NCBI RefSeq assembly: GCF_001507545.1
Contig: NZ_LQBP01000006.1
Location: forward strand, 1 to 64,000
From: Ruegeria profundi
GTDB lineage: Bacteria > Pseudomonadota > Alphaproteobacteria > Rhodobacterales > Rhodobacteraceae
DNA length: 64,000 nt
Direction: 5' to 3'
Within the stretch, counting starts at the first letter, position 1; each line of letters starts with the position of its first letter. A program made the translations under genes and the position numbers. Under the pieces are notes generated by a model. The model did no database searches. It saw nothing but the letters and a program-made list of their open reading frames with translations, and was not told the DNA's origin. Shown piece by piece: positions 35,838-43,653 of this stretch.

Positions 35838-37151
35838 CTACGAGTCAAGCCAGTGCGACCACTCGCGCACATAACGATCTGACTGCACCTGCCCGGCCAG
35901 CCATCGTAGGTATAAGTCGGTGGTTTCTTGGTTCACATGTCCCAAAAACGGTTGAACATGTAACTTGATTAGGGTCTCTCCAATTCGCGTGGTCCACTCT
36001 ATAGATGGCGTGGTTACCTCACCCTGACTTGCCTTCATCTCGAAACGGAGAACGTCGAGTTCAGCCTCCATCCTTTCAAGCAATTGATAACATGCCCATG
36101 TGTGACGTCCGGCATGAGGCGACCACGCCTCGAATGGCAAAGACTTGTTCAGCAAGCCTTTTTGCACCCAAAACTCCCGAAAGCGGGAATAACTATATGG
36201 CATTCCAGTATAAGGTGAGAGGAACAGCTCTTTTGGCAATGTGGCACCCGGGTAGAGCTCCTTGTGCACTTTCAATGCGAGTTTTCGAGTCATCCGCTTG
36301 TAGTCGCTCAAACGGACCAACCACTCCCGGGACATTCGGATTGACCGTAGTTTGCCTCTCTTTTCTATATCTTGAGGATCTCTGCCACCCTTTGTGCCGT
36401 ACTTGATCGGAATGAAGACAGCTTGTTCACTCGGATCAATGCTATCTGGGTTTGGCAACTGGTCAGCGCGAAACAGGATGACTTCTTCTGCCCGCATCGC
36501 AGTTTCAATGACCATTCGGCACATCATGTATGCCGTGATACCCAAAACCCCGGGAAACCCCCTCAACACGCAATCAAGCCAGTTCTTAATCTCGCTTCTT
36601 GTTGGCAACCGCAAATCAGCAGGGTTTGCACGAACACGCCCTACCCGACGGGTCGAGCTTTTGCGATTTCCAGATGCTGAAGATCTCCTTATTGGCTCAC
36701 TACCTACCGCGAATGGCCTCCTCCAACCTTGAGCGGCCGCATAGGTCAGAAAGTCACATGCTGTATCAACTCGGTTGTTGATTGTCCCAGGTGAAAGTGG
36801 GTCTCCACTGTTTGCTGCCTGACCATTGTGCATCTCAGTTTGGTAAGAGTTCAGCAGTTGCTCATAAGAAATCTCCTGCCATTCCAAGTTTCGCCGTTCG
36901 CAATATGTAAGGAAATGCTCAAGGTTACGGGCATAGAGTAACATGCTGTTGGCTGCAGGCTTCGAAGCTATACTGTAAGGGGATTTTTTCCCCATTCGAG
37001 GCGCCCATTGCCCAAGTCCACGTGAAATAAGATACTTGGAGGCCTCCGCCATCAGCCTCCAGTCTTGGGACCAGATTACTGGAATGTGAGATATCTGACC
37101 AATACCAAGCTCTTCAGATCGTTTTTTATCTGTCATTTCCAAAAACGCCAT
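35838..37151 (-). CDS. Tyrosine recombinase, IntA-like (437 aa)
   Basis: The protein has an N-terminal core-binding region (about 60-150) and a catalytic domain with all expected residues: Arg220 (ETAMRAEEV), Lys254 (YGTKGGRDP), His346 and Arg349 (SPHAGRHTW), His405 (FLGHVNQ) and Tyr414 (TTDLYLRW). AAGGAAG stands upstream of the ATG. It is the first gene of the four-gene leftward operon. It is followed by the 726-aa and 668-aa recombinase-fold genes and a small coiled-coil gene, the order intA-tfp-intB-srap of SE elements. The AT-rich region with inverted repeats lies immediately upstream. Confidence 0.82.
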   Translation of the reverse strand: MAFLEMTDKKRSEELGIGQISHIPVIWSQDWRLMAEASKYLISRGLGQWAPRMGKKSPYSIASKPAANSMLLYARNLEHFLTYCERRNLEWQEISYEQLLNSYQTEMHNGQAANSGDPLSPGTINNRVDTACDFLTYAAAQGWRRPFAVGSEPIRRSSASGNRKSSTRRVGRVRANPADLRLPTRSEIKNWLDCVLRGFPGVLGITAYMMCRMVIETAMRAEEVILFRADQLPNPDSIDPSEQAVFIPIKYGTKGGRDPQDIEKRGKLRSIRMSREWLVRLSDYKRMTRKLALKVHKELYPGATLPKELFLSPYTGMPYSYSRFREFWVQKGLLNKSLPFEAWSPHAGRHTWACYQLLERMEAELDVLRFEMKASQGEVTTPSIEWTTRIGETLIKLHVQPFLGHVNQETTDLYLRWLAGQVQSDRYVREWSHWLDS

Positions 37152-37474
37152 GAAATCTTCCTTATATATCCGCGTGCATAGGCGTCCAAAAATACGTGAT
37201 TTGGCAATTGCCGACTCACCAAAAAGAGATAAGAAATTACTCAGAACTATTGCCTCCTACTAAAGCTGGAAAACTGCGCCTAACTTCTTACTCCCAAACT
37301 AGATTTTTTCTCGCCTACCGGTAGTGTTTGCGCAAAGCAGAAGGAGTGCCATCAAAAAATTCAGAATTGATAAATATTTTTCGTTCAACTCAAATCGGCG
37401 GAATATCGCGAATAAAAATCAAAAACGCTAGCGCTAGAAAAGGGAGCTTGAACTCTCAATTTTACTCTTGAAAA

Positions 37475-37483
37475 GCAAGAATA
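37475..37483 (+). repeat. Third copy of the GCAAGAATA word
   Basis: GCAAGAATA occurs here 100 bases before the right arm of the inverted repeat at 37575-37585, in the same orientation. It suggests a set of recombinase-binding sites. Confidence 0.45.
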
Positions 37484-37544
37484 GTCTCCAAATTTCATTT
37501 GAACTCGAAGATTAACAATGAACAATAGTTTTTAAATCTCGGGC

Positions 37545-37585
37545 CTTATTCTTGCATATCCAATTATTTTTACAGCAAGAATAAG
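37545..37585. repeat. Perfect 11-bp inverted repeat near the recombinase cluster
   Basis: CTTATTCTTGC at 37545-37555 and GCAAGAATAAG at 37575-37585 are exact reverse complements, separated by 19 bases. The flanks extend the symmetry imperfectly with TGAACA on the left (from about 37518) and TGTTCA on the right (about 37590). The site lies 394 bases upstream of the IntA-like start and is a candidate end or binding site of the integrative element. Confidence 0.65.
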
Positions 37586-38296
37586 TTACTGTTCATGGTA
37601 ATTTGGACACAAAGAATTTTTTTTGGAACGAATAAAACGGGCTTAAACGTCAGCCAACCAGTGCCGAGATTCTGGAATCAGTCTACAGGCATCACTCCAA
37701 CCTCAATCTCAAGTCGCCGATCACCCGACACCCGCCCGGACAATTCGACTTGTTTGGCTATCCTTGCCTGCAAACCACTAAGCTGCACTCACCCCTATGG
37801 GTGCTCCCACCTACCTTTTTGTTTGAAAGCAGAAGCCTATCGTACGAGAGCATTAAGAATTTTACGCGCGGAAAAAATGTTGATTTATTAAAAATTAGAT
37901 TCAAACATGTGAATTTGACACAACTTTCATTTTACCTCCGTTGTTGTCGTTGTTGCCCGATGTCTCGGGCCCTTCTGACTGCTAGAGTGAGTGCTGGCGG
38001 TCGGAAGGCACTTTACACGGATCAGTCGTTGGGAGAGCGCGATGCTTAGACTTAATGTACTCGCCCTCTTTCCAGAGTTTGCTCTAGCTTTTGCCAGTGA
38101 TTTCATTCGGCCATCCCACGTTGTTGGAGGTCTTGGCAGTCAAAGTAATAGTGCTCTGCCCGCCAAGCCCCCCGCGGCAAGTTTTGGGAAAGGTCGTCAC
38201 AGGAACGTTGTCTGTTCTGTCGGCTGCCCAAAGGCGAGAGCCTCAAACAAGCGCATCCAAGTTCATTAACTTCAACAGACTCAGAGGGAGAAGAAA

Positions 38297-38596
38297 ATGA
38301 CCAACAAGATGGTGATGATTGCAAGCGCAACTTGTTTTGCACTGCTCGCGGCCTGCGACGACACGGGTACATCCAATGCGTCCGCCGAACTCACGCCGGC
38401 TCAGCAAGCGTGTTTGCGAGATGTAGCCAGCACAACGAACAATTCACAAGTCGTGGTGCTCTCATCCGCGTTTAGCGAGGCGGGAACACAGGTCACAGTC
38501 GGCGTTGGCGAGGATCGCGCTCCTTGGAACTGCATTGCTTACAGTGATGGCACGACAGCTGGTATCGAGTTCCTGGGTGACGAAGGCGCATTGTAA
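38297..38596 (+). CDS. Small lipoprotein, W-x-C family
   Basis: The 99-residue protein has a signal ending in the lipobox LLAACDD (Cys20). The mature part has two further cysteines, in QQACLRDV and PWNCIAYSDG, that could form a disulfide, and the pattern SSAFSEAGTQV between them. The same pattern recurs in the proteins at 39315 and 51494. I recognise this as a recurrent small lipoprotein type of Rhodobacteraceae with no known function. GGGAGAAGAAA precedes the ATG. It is probably anchored in the outer membrane, facing the periplasm. Confidence 0.75.
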   Translation: MTNKMVMIASATCFALLAACDDTGTSNASAELTPAQQACLRDVASTTNNSQVVVLSSAFSEAGTQVTVGVGEDRAPWNCIAYSDGTTAGIEFLGDEGAL

Positions 38597-38609
38597 CCTG
38601 TCTGCTGCG

Positions 38610-38924
38610 TTGCTGAAAACGGCTGCGCAGCACTGGCTTGATCTGCTGAGGCTCGACTTGGTTTGTAGAACCACCATCATCGTATTCGCGGTCCTGTACC
38701 TGTTGGCGTTGGTTGCATTCTTGACGGGCACATTTGGCTGGTTGGGACAGGAACGAGACCCTTTGTCCGGAGTGTTCCTGCTGCCGTTGGGACTACCTTG
38801 GATACTTGTGGCGGACTTATTTTCGGATTCCGCCAAGCCGTGGTTCGCGGCGATTGCACCGGTGCTCAACATTTTGGCGCTGGTTTTCATTTGCAGGTGG
38901 GCTCGCAGTTTACACCAGAAATGA
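38610..38924 (+). CDS. Small hypothetical inner-membrane protein
   Basis: The frame from a TTG 14 bases past the preceding stop gives 104 residues with two or three hydrophobic helices (TTIIVFAVLYLLALVAFLTG, LPLGLPWILVADLF and IAPVLNILALVFIC). There is no ATG in the hydrophobic part, and a longer reading from 38505 runs inside the lipoprotein gene, so the start is uncertain. The family is not recognised. Placement between the lipoprotein and the 99-residue gene at 38960 suggests a shared transcript. Confidence 0.5.
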   Translation: MLKTAAQHWLDLLRLDLVCRTTIIVFAVLYLLALVAFLTGTFGWLGQERDPLSGVFLLPLGLPWILVADLFSDSAKPWFAAIAPVLNILALVFICRWARSLHQK

Positions 38925-38959
38925 AGGAAGAGCTCTGTCTCACCAAAAGGGAGGAAAAC

Positions 38960-39259
38960 ATGGGAAAAGTGATCTTGGGAATTGTGATCGGGCTCGTCCT
39001 CGGCGTGGTTGGGGCGATGACCTTGGGTGGTGGGGCCGCGGTGGGTGTCGGCGTTGCGACAGGCTTGTCCGCCGGTGTCTGCACCACATTGAAAGGAGCG
39101 CAAGCCGAGAACCTGATCACCGCCGAGCAAGCGGATCAGATCCTCAATCGCGTAAATTCCGAGATGGCATCTCTGCAAGGAATTGAAACGACAGGCGAGA
39201 TCGTCGGCAGCGCACAGGCATGCGATGAGTTTCTGTCAAAGTTACGAGAAGCGAAGTGA
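38960..39259 (+). CDS. Small Gly/Val-rich secreted or membrane protein
   Basis: The ATG at 38960 follows AGGGAGGAAAAC; upstream in-frame starts have no comparable site. The 99-residue protein has an N-terminal hydrophobic, glycine-rich segment (VILGIVIGLVLGVVGAMTLG), continuing GGGAAVGVGVATGL. The remainder is a soluble helical domain with two cysteines (GVCTTLK and AQACDEF). It may be a single-pass membrane protein with a periplasmic domain. No family is recognised. Confidence 0.65.
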   Translation: MGKVILGIVIGLVLGVVGAMTLGGGAAVGVGVATGLSAGVCTTLKGAQAENLITAEQADQILNRVNSEMASLQGIETTGEIVGSAQACDEFLSKLREAK

Positions 39260-39314
39260 GGTTCCGCTTTGTACGGAACAAAACTCTAAGGATTAGCCAG
39301 CAAGGGACCATCTG

Positions 39315-39929
39315 ATGAAATTCGCTGTACTCAAATTCTTCGCACCGATGTTCGCAATCGCAGGCACAGCTTCGTTTGCAATGTCTGAAGCAGACGACGC
39401 GTGTATCGATCATTTGCGGCAGGTTGGAGGACCAGACGGTCAATCAGGTACGATTGAAAGCTCGGAGTTCTCAGAAGCGGGCACGCTCGTCATGCTACGT
39501 GACGCAGGCGGAACGCTTTGGCGCTGCATCGCGTACAAGGATGGAAGCATCGGCGAGATGTCGGTTGTCGACGCGATGGATGATGGCGGTGGAGCCATGG
39601 CAGGCGCTGCCGGGTCTACTGGTAGCCAACGTGTCAAATTTGATTCTGGTTCCACTGGCGCAGAACTCGTTGGTGAACTCGCGCCCGGAGCGTCGCAGCA
39701 ATACGTTCTGGGTGCCAAAAACGAACAGTTCCTTTACGTTCGCGTTGCTCCGCGAAATGGCTCCTTGGACTACGTTATTCGCAACCCCGATGGTTCTGAA
39801 CTGTTGGGATTGATGTCGGCGGACAAGGAGTATCGTGGGCAGCTTTGGCAATCCGGTGATCATGTTGTGGAGGTTATCAATCGCAGCAACTCTTCCGTCG
39901 ACTACAACGTAATTTTCGGAATTGAATAG
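39315..39929 (+). CDS. Secreted two-domain protein: W-x-C domain plus PliG/PPC-like domain
   Basis: The 204-residue protein has a signal peptide ending near SFA. Residues about 25-90 repeat the W-x-C lipoprotein pattern (SSEFSEAGTLV, LWRCIAYKDGS) of the gene at 38297. A Gly/Ala linker (GGGAMAGAAGSTGS) leads to a beta-sandwich-like region (110-204) whose pattern of VxGELxPGxxQxYVLxA and WQSGDHVVEVINR resembles pre-peptidase C-terminal or PliG-type lysozyme inhibitor folds. I infer an exported protein combining the two. It may act at the cell wall or as an inhibitor, but that is speculative. Confidence 0.65.
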   Translation: MKFAVLKFFAPMFAIAGTASFAMSEADDACIDHLRQVGGPDGQSGTIESSEFSEAGTLVMLRDAGGTLWRCIAYKDGSIGEMSVVDAMDDGGGAMAGAAGSTGSQRVKFDSGSTGAELVGELAPGASQQYVLGAKNEQFLYVRVAPRNGSLDYVIRNPDGSELLGLMSADKEYRGQLWQSGDHVVEVINRSNSSVDYNVIFGIE

Positions 39930-39982
39930 GTGATCAACCAGAAACCCAGGAACGCAAGTCCAAAAAAGAGAGGGAAAAACAG

Positions 39983-40288
39983 ATGAAATCCAAGGTCCTA
40001 TTGGTGGTCGGCACGGCGTGTATTGCTGCGCTTGCAGCATGCGACGACAGTGGCGGATCAGTGGATGCAACTGCACCAACTGTGGGTAGCTCTAGCGATC
40101 TTTCGTCATTTGAAGGGGCAAGAGCGGGCCAAGCTGAAATGGGCATCCAAAGTCTCGGATTTGAACTCATCCGAAGCGAAGGGCTGACCTCGTACTGGTT
40201 TAACAAGGATACTGGTGCATGTGCTCAGATCACGACGTCTGAGGGAAGGTACTCAGATGTAAATATGCTGCCATCAGGTGACTGCTGA
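39983..40288 (+). CDS. Small lipoprotein with a C-terminal YWFN...GACAQI motif
   Basis: The 101-residue protein has a lipobox LAACDDS after a hydrophobic signal. The mature end, SYWFNKDTGACAQITTSEGR followed by DVNMLPSGDC, is a pattern I associate with small secreted proteins of this group, with two cysteines that may pair. AGAGAGGGAAAAACAG precedes the ATG. It is the third exported protein in a row on this strand. Function is unknown. Confidence 0.7.
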   Translation: MKSKVLLVVGTACIAALAACDDSGGSVDATAPTVGSSSDLSSFEGARAGQAEMGIQSLGFELIRSEGLTSYWFNKDTGACAQITTSEGRYSDVNMLPSGDC

Positions 40289-40330
40289 CACATTTTCATC
40301 AATCAAACATTTGCAAAAGGGAGCTTTGGA

Positions 40331-40504
40331 TTGCATTTCGACTTGGCGCATGCGGCGGTCACCATCGTCGCTCTAATTATAACAAACCTGGCGTTGAAAT
40401 CGGCCGGCGCGATAAACGAAGAAAACAAACACCAATGGAACTGGAAAGTTTTTCTGGCCTACTTCGTGGTCGTCTTTATCATCAATCTCGTGTGGCCCAT
40501 CTAA
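40331..40504 (+). CDS. 57-residue two-helix membrane microprotein
   Basis: A TTG start after AAGGGAG opens a 57-residue frame, MHFDLAHAAVTIVALIITNL onwards, with two hydrophobic helices and the ending IINLVWPI. The same beginning and end (MNYDVAHA, LLNLVWPTA) occur in the 58-residue frame at 53947, so both are almost certainly real genes. Each sits beside exported proteins. The helices are joined by a polar loop (SAGAINEENKHQWNW). Function is unknown. Confidence 0.7.
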   Translation: MHFDLAHAAVTIVALIITNLALKSAGAINEENKHQWNWKVFLAYFVVVFIINLVWPI

Positions 40505-40624
40505 AGTTTCACAGCGGAAAGCTATTTACCCACTTGATATGGTTTTCATGAACTAGCCTTTCCGAGAGACTATCAGGTCGCAAGAGTTTGAGCATCAAAG
40601 GTTCAAGAATAGAAAGGATTTGGC

Positions 40625-41269
40625 ATGCGGTTTTTGGCTTCCCTCATATTCATTGGTGTTCTCGCAACCGCTGCGAATTCTGACGTGACCAGTCGAAATG
40701 GCGGTCCAAGCAACAGTCAAATGCTTTCAAAGGGTGGTGACGGAGGCATTGATGGTGTCGCTTTCTTTCGCCCAGTCTTAAGCGGAGTGTTGTATCGATC
40801 CGGTTTCAAGGGCGGCGACAAGGATCGAACTGGCCTAAGTGAAGGTCAACGCGAAACTCTGTGCAATGAAGGGTTTTCAACAGGGTTTTATGCCGACTTC
40901 GGCAAAAACACTGAATACGGTCGCACCAGCTGCGGAAACGGATCCTTTGACTATCAGAGCGCCAGATCCTCCCGACCCGATGCTGTCATGGCGTCCATAC
41001 ACGAGGTGATTCAAAACCCTGGAAAGGGCCCTGTTCTGGTGCACTGCATGTGGGGCGTTCATTCCTCAGGTGCATTGTCGGCGATGGCGCTCGTTCAGTT
41101 TTGCGGTTGGACAGAAGAAAGGGCCAAGGAATATTGGAATGATGCCCGAAACGGAGCCCCTTGTTCAGGCGGGTGCGACCAGTGGATTGGCTCAAAATTT
41201 TCCAACTTCAGTGTCGACCCAAAATTGAAGATCTCCAACGAGCAACAGGCAGCGATTTGCCCCAAATGA
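40625..41269 (+). CDS. Secreted phosphatase-like protein with altered CX5R signature
   Basis: The 214-residue protein has a cleavable signal (about 1-18). Its centre reads PVLVHCMWGVHSSGALSAM: the protein-tyrosine-phosphatase P-loop HCX5R with Cys141 kept, but Ser147 where Arg is expected. I believe related secreted proteins carry the same HC(W/M)xGxH(A/S)SG form, so this is a family trait. A Cys-rich C-terminus (APCSGGCDQW) suggests disulfides. It is followed at once by a kinase-like protein, so reversible phosphorylation in the periplasm is an attractive idea, but phosphatase activity without the Arg is doubtful. Confidence 0.65.
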   Translation: MRFLASLIFIGVLATAANSDVTSRNGGPSNSQMLSKGGDGGIDGVAFFRPVLSGVLYRSGFKGGDKDRTGLSEGQRETLCNEGFSTGFYADFGKNTEYGRTSCGNGSFDYQSARSSRPDAVMASIHEVIQNPGKGPVLVHCMWGVHSSGALSAMALVQFCGWTEERAKEYWNDARNGAPCSGGCDQWIGSKFSNFSVDPKLKISNEQQAAICPK

Positions 41270-41288
41270 TATTGGGAGGACTATCCAA

Positions 41289-42722
41289 ATGAAGTTCAAT
41301 CTTCTGGGGTCACTTGCTTTAATTGCACCCACTGTCTTGTGGGCGAACGACGATGTTCTCGGTGAAGCCACGACATTTGATAGTCCCAACGGCGTTACTG
41401 AACGCTGTATTCGGATCGAAAAAGTTCCAACGGGCGAGTATAAGAAAAGCGATCTTGAGGAAGAAACGGCCTATTGCGAGATCGATTTCTATGCCTCCGA
41501 AATTGCTATTTGCCCAAAAACCTGGAGCACCAGCCCAGGAATGGCAGTCTACGATATTTCGGAAGGACCTTACGTGGGGAACCGTTCTGAATTCGAGAGA
41601 AACGCTTGCAAGGAGGGGAAGGCGGCAAAAGATCTGGCCAAGGACAGGGTGGCTAAATTCAAGTCCACCATGAACCAAAAAGGCACCAGTGGAACCTTTT
41701 CCACGTCTTCACTGCTTTACTATCATTTCTCCAGATATTTCGACGCGACTGTAAAAGTTCCAGTCGCCGTTTGGCGTAGCATGGACGCCCAGGCGCATTT
41801 TTACGAGGTCGCCGAGCCTGGTCTTGCGATTTCTGGTGGCTCTCATGGCGGGCGCATGAACCACGAAGGCTGGCGGGTCTTCGCAGCTGCGGATGCTGAC
41901 CCGAACTCATACCAGCCAACCGACGATCTGTTCACCGCAGATCGAACGCAGATATACGGTGTGCTGCTTGATAGCCCTGGGCATCGATACGGCTCGGAAA
42001 TCAACGGCACCCGTAAATCTGGTTGGGGGAAAGGTCAGAACCGCGATTTTCAGGAAACTCCTGCTTTCTTGGCTTTGCGTTCTTCAAAACCCTTGCCAGA
42101 GGCCATTGTAGAGGGCGTCGGAGAAGGTCGAAGAGACCGGATGATCAACAAGGATCTCGGTCCCGATGTCAGCGACCAACAGATGACCTTTTGGATGCAA
42201 GAACTTACCGAGATTGTACTCCTCGATTTCATCTTTAGCCAGCAGGACCGCGTAGGAAACATAGACTTCACACCCTATTGGTATTGGGTCGAAGACGGAA
42301 AGCTGAAGCATAAGAAAGCCAAGCACCATGAGCCAAACGATGGAGACGTTCCCGACGACGCATTACTGATCCGTCGCAGCAATCTAAACGACAACGATGC
42401 TGGTGGGCGTGTCGAATACGCCAACTTCGCGAAATCTACTCAAATGCTGGAGAAAATTCGCCACTTCTCTCCAAGCACGTATCGGCGCTTGATTGCATTG
42501 AATAGTGACCTTCAATCCCAAGGCCCAGTCTATGACTGGCTATCGCAAAGCTTTGGGTTGTCAGACAGTCAGATTGCACAAGTTGTCAAAAATACTGCGC
42601 TGGCAACGTCCATTCTCCAGAGCAATTGCTCAAATGGCGATTTGATGTTCGACTTGGATCCTGTCGCATTCTTTTTGAGAAACGGCACCGATGTAGAGGC
42701 TGTGGACTGTTATGTACCGTAG
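41289..42722 (+). CDS. Secreted kinase-like protein (FAM20/HipA-type fold suspected)
   Basis: The 477-residue protein has a signal peptide (1-19), a cysteine-containing N-terminal region (ERCIRIEK and IAICPK) and a basic-acidic helical stretch, then a C-terminal part with LLDFIFSQQDRVGNIDF. Asp313 and the DR pair at 320-321 with Asn324 resemble the catalytic loop of FAM20C/HipA/CotH-type secretory kinases. Asp368 and Asp370 in RSNLNDNDAGG could be the metal aspartates. If so it phosphorylates an exocytoplasmic protein or glycan. The assignment rests on motif shape only. It lies between two phosphatase-like genes. Confidence 0.55.
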   Translation: MKFNLLGSLALIAPTVLWANDDVLGEATTFDSPNGVTERCIRIEKVPTGEYKKSDLEEETAYCEIDFYASEIAICPKTWSTSPGMAVYDISEGPYVGNRSEFERNACKEGKAAKDLAKDRVAKFKSTMNQKGTSGTFSTSSLLYYHFSRYFDATVKVPVAVWRSMDAQAHFYEVAEPGLAISGGSHGGRMNHEGWRVFAAADADPNSYQPTDDLFTADRTQIYGVLLDSPGHRYGSEINGTRKSGWGKGQNRDFQETPAFLALRSSKPLPEAIVEGVGEGRRDRMINKDLGPDVSDQQMTFWMQELTEIVLLDFIFSQQDRVGNIDFTPYWYWVEDGKLKHKKAKHHEPNDGDVPDDALLIRRSNLNDNDAGGRVEYANFAKSTQMLEKIRHFSPSTYRRLIALNSDLQSQGPVYDWLSQSFGLSDSQIAQVVKNTALATSILQSNCSNGDLMFDLDPVAFFLRNGTDVEAVDCYVP

Positions 42723-43653
42723 GTGTTCTGCTCTTATTGCGGTGTTCATTTGGACCGCTCTGCTCGCCTGCAAAGCGGCGGCATTGGATGTCATCGTCAT
42801 ATCGGATCTGAATGGAAGCTATGGTTCGGTAAGATACGATGCCCGCGTCGACAAGGCGATTGAGCGCATAATCGAGATTGATCCAGATCTGGTTATTTCG
42901 ACCGGAGATATGGTTGCGGGACAGCGCATTCCCAACTTGTCCGACAAACAGGTCAGGGAGATGTGGAATGCGTTTCACGAGGCCGTATCAGATCCATTAG
43001 AGGCTGCCGGCATTCCATTTGCGGTCACACCTGGAAACCATGATGCCTCCGCCTACCGAGGGTTCGAGCGTGAAAGGAAAATATACGCAGAGGAATGGAC
43101 GCCGAGAAAACCAGGCGTCGACTTCCTGGTTTCGGATGACTACCCGTTCTTCTACGCTTTTGAGATGCAGGGCGTAACGTTTGCGTCTTTGGACGCTACG
43201 ACCTTAGGACCTCTATCCGGCGACCAGCTGGACAGACTTGAGGAACTGGGGGCAAATGGAGACCCGATTGTCACTTTCAGTCACCTCCCACTCTGGCCCT
43301 TCGCGATTCAGCGCGAACGCGAAATTATTGGTGATCCAACACTTGAAAAAATCTACCTGGAAAGCGGTGTTGTTCTGCATCTGTCAGGCCACCATCATGC
43401 CTTCTACCCCGGTTGGAAAGACGGTGTGGCTTATGTCTCTCAAGCTTGTTTGGGAGGTGGTCCGCGGCGGCTTATTGGCGATAGCGCCAGATCACCTCAC
43501 AGCTTCACTCATGTTACGTTCCAGCCGAACGGAGAGTTTGGGATAGCCGTATATCGAGGACCCGATTTCGAAAGGTCGGTAAACTTCAAGTCGCTTCCGA
43601 AAGAGATCAGATCCCCGAACGCGGTATTGACACGTTTGGACCTTGTTAAGTGA
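42712..43653 (+). CDS. Secreted metallophosphoesterase (calcineurin-like)
   Basis: The 313-residue protein overlaps the end of the kinase-like gene by 11 bases and has a signal peptide (about 5-25). It carries the phosphodiesterase metal motifs: VISDLNGSYGS (D32; Asn34 where His is usual), STGDMVAG (D66), PGNHDAS, FSHLPLWP and SGHHHAFYPG. Exported members of this superfamily hydrolyse phosphomono- or diesters. It is the third of a run kinase-like/phosphatase-like genes, all exported. Asn34 instead of His is a notable change but leaves the other metal ligands intact. Confidence 0.85.
   Translation: MYRRCSALIAVFIWTALLACKAAALDVIVISDLNGSYGSVRYDARVDKAIERIIEIDPDLVISTGDMVAGQRIPNLSDKQVREMWNAFHEAVSDPLEAAGIPFAVTPGNHDASAYRGFERERKIYAEEWTPRKPGVDFLVSDDYPFFYAFEMQGVTFASLDATTLGPLSGDQLDRLEELGANGDPIVTFSHLPLWPFAIQREREIIGDPTLEKIYLESGVVLHLSGHHHAFYPGWKDGVAYVSQACLGGGPRRLIGDSARSPHSFTHVTFQPNGEFGIAVYRGPDFERSVNFKSLPKEIRSPNAVLTRLDLVK

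Larger units (their letters stand above)
37152..38296. other. AT-rich element end and degraded flank
   Basis: Bases 37152-37640 are strongly AT-rich and carry a palindrome (CTAGCGCTAG at 37428-37437) and the repeats at 37475 and 37545. From 37640 on the composition returns to that of the flank. On the minus strand a short open stretch ending near 37690 (AKQVELSGRVSGDRRLEIE, then a stop) looks like the tail of a truncated gene. A plus-strand frame from 38042 starts MLRLNVLALFPEFALAFA, signal-like, but then degenerates. I do not call either a gene. Confidence 0.5.

Noticed and set aside
31640..37151. RIT element or Tn554-type trio
   Set aside because: RIT trios normally have three catalytically complete recombinases of smaller size. 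Here the middle protein lacks two catalytic residues, two proteins exceed 650 aa and a fourth small gene is coupled. Tn554 has a smaller TnpA/TnpB pair. The SE order fits better, though only comparison can settle it.
37595..37891. Plus-strand 98-residue frame beside the element end
   Set aside because: It has no ribosome binding site, no family features and an odd composition, and it lies across the AT-rich boundary.
38505..38609. N-terminal extension of the membrane protein at 38610
   Set aside because: It lies inside the lipoprotein gene in another frame, and the lipoprotein is well supported by its lipobox and ribosome binding site.
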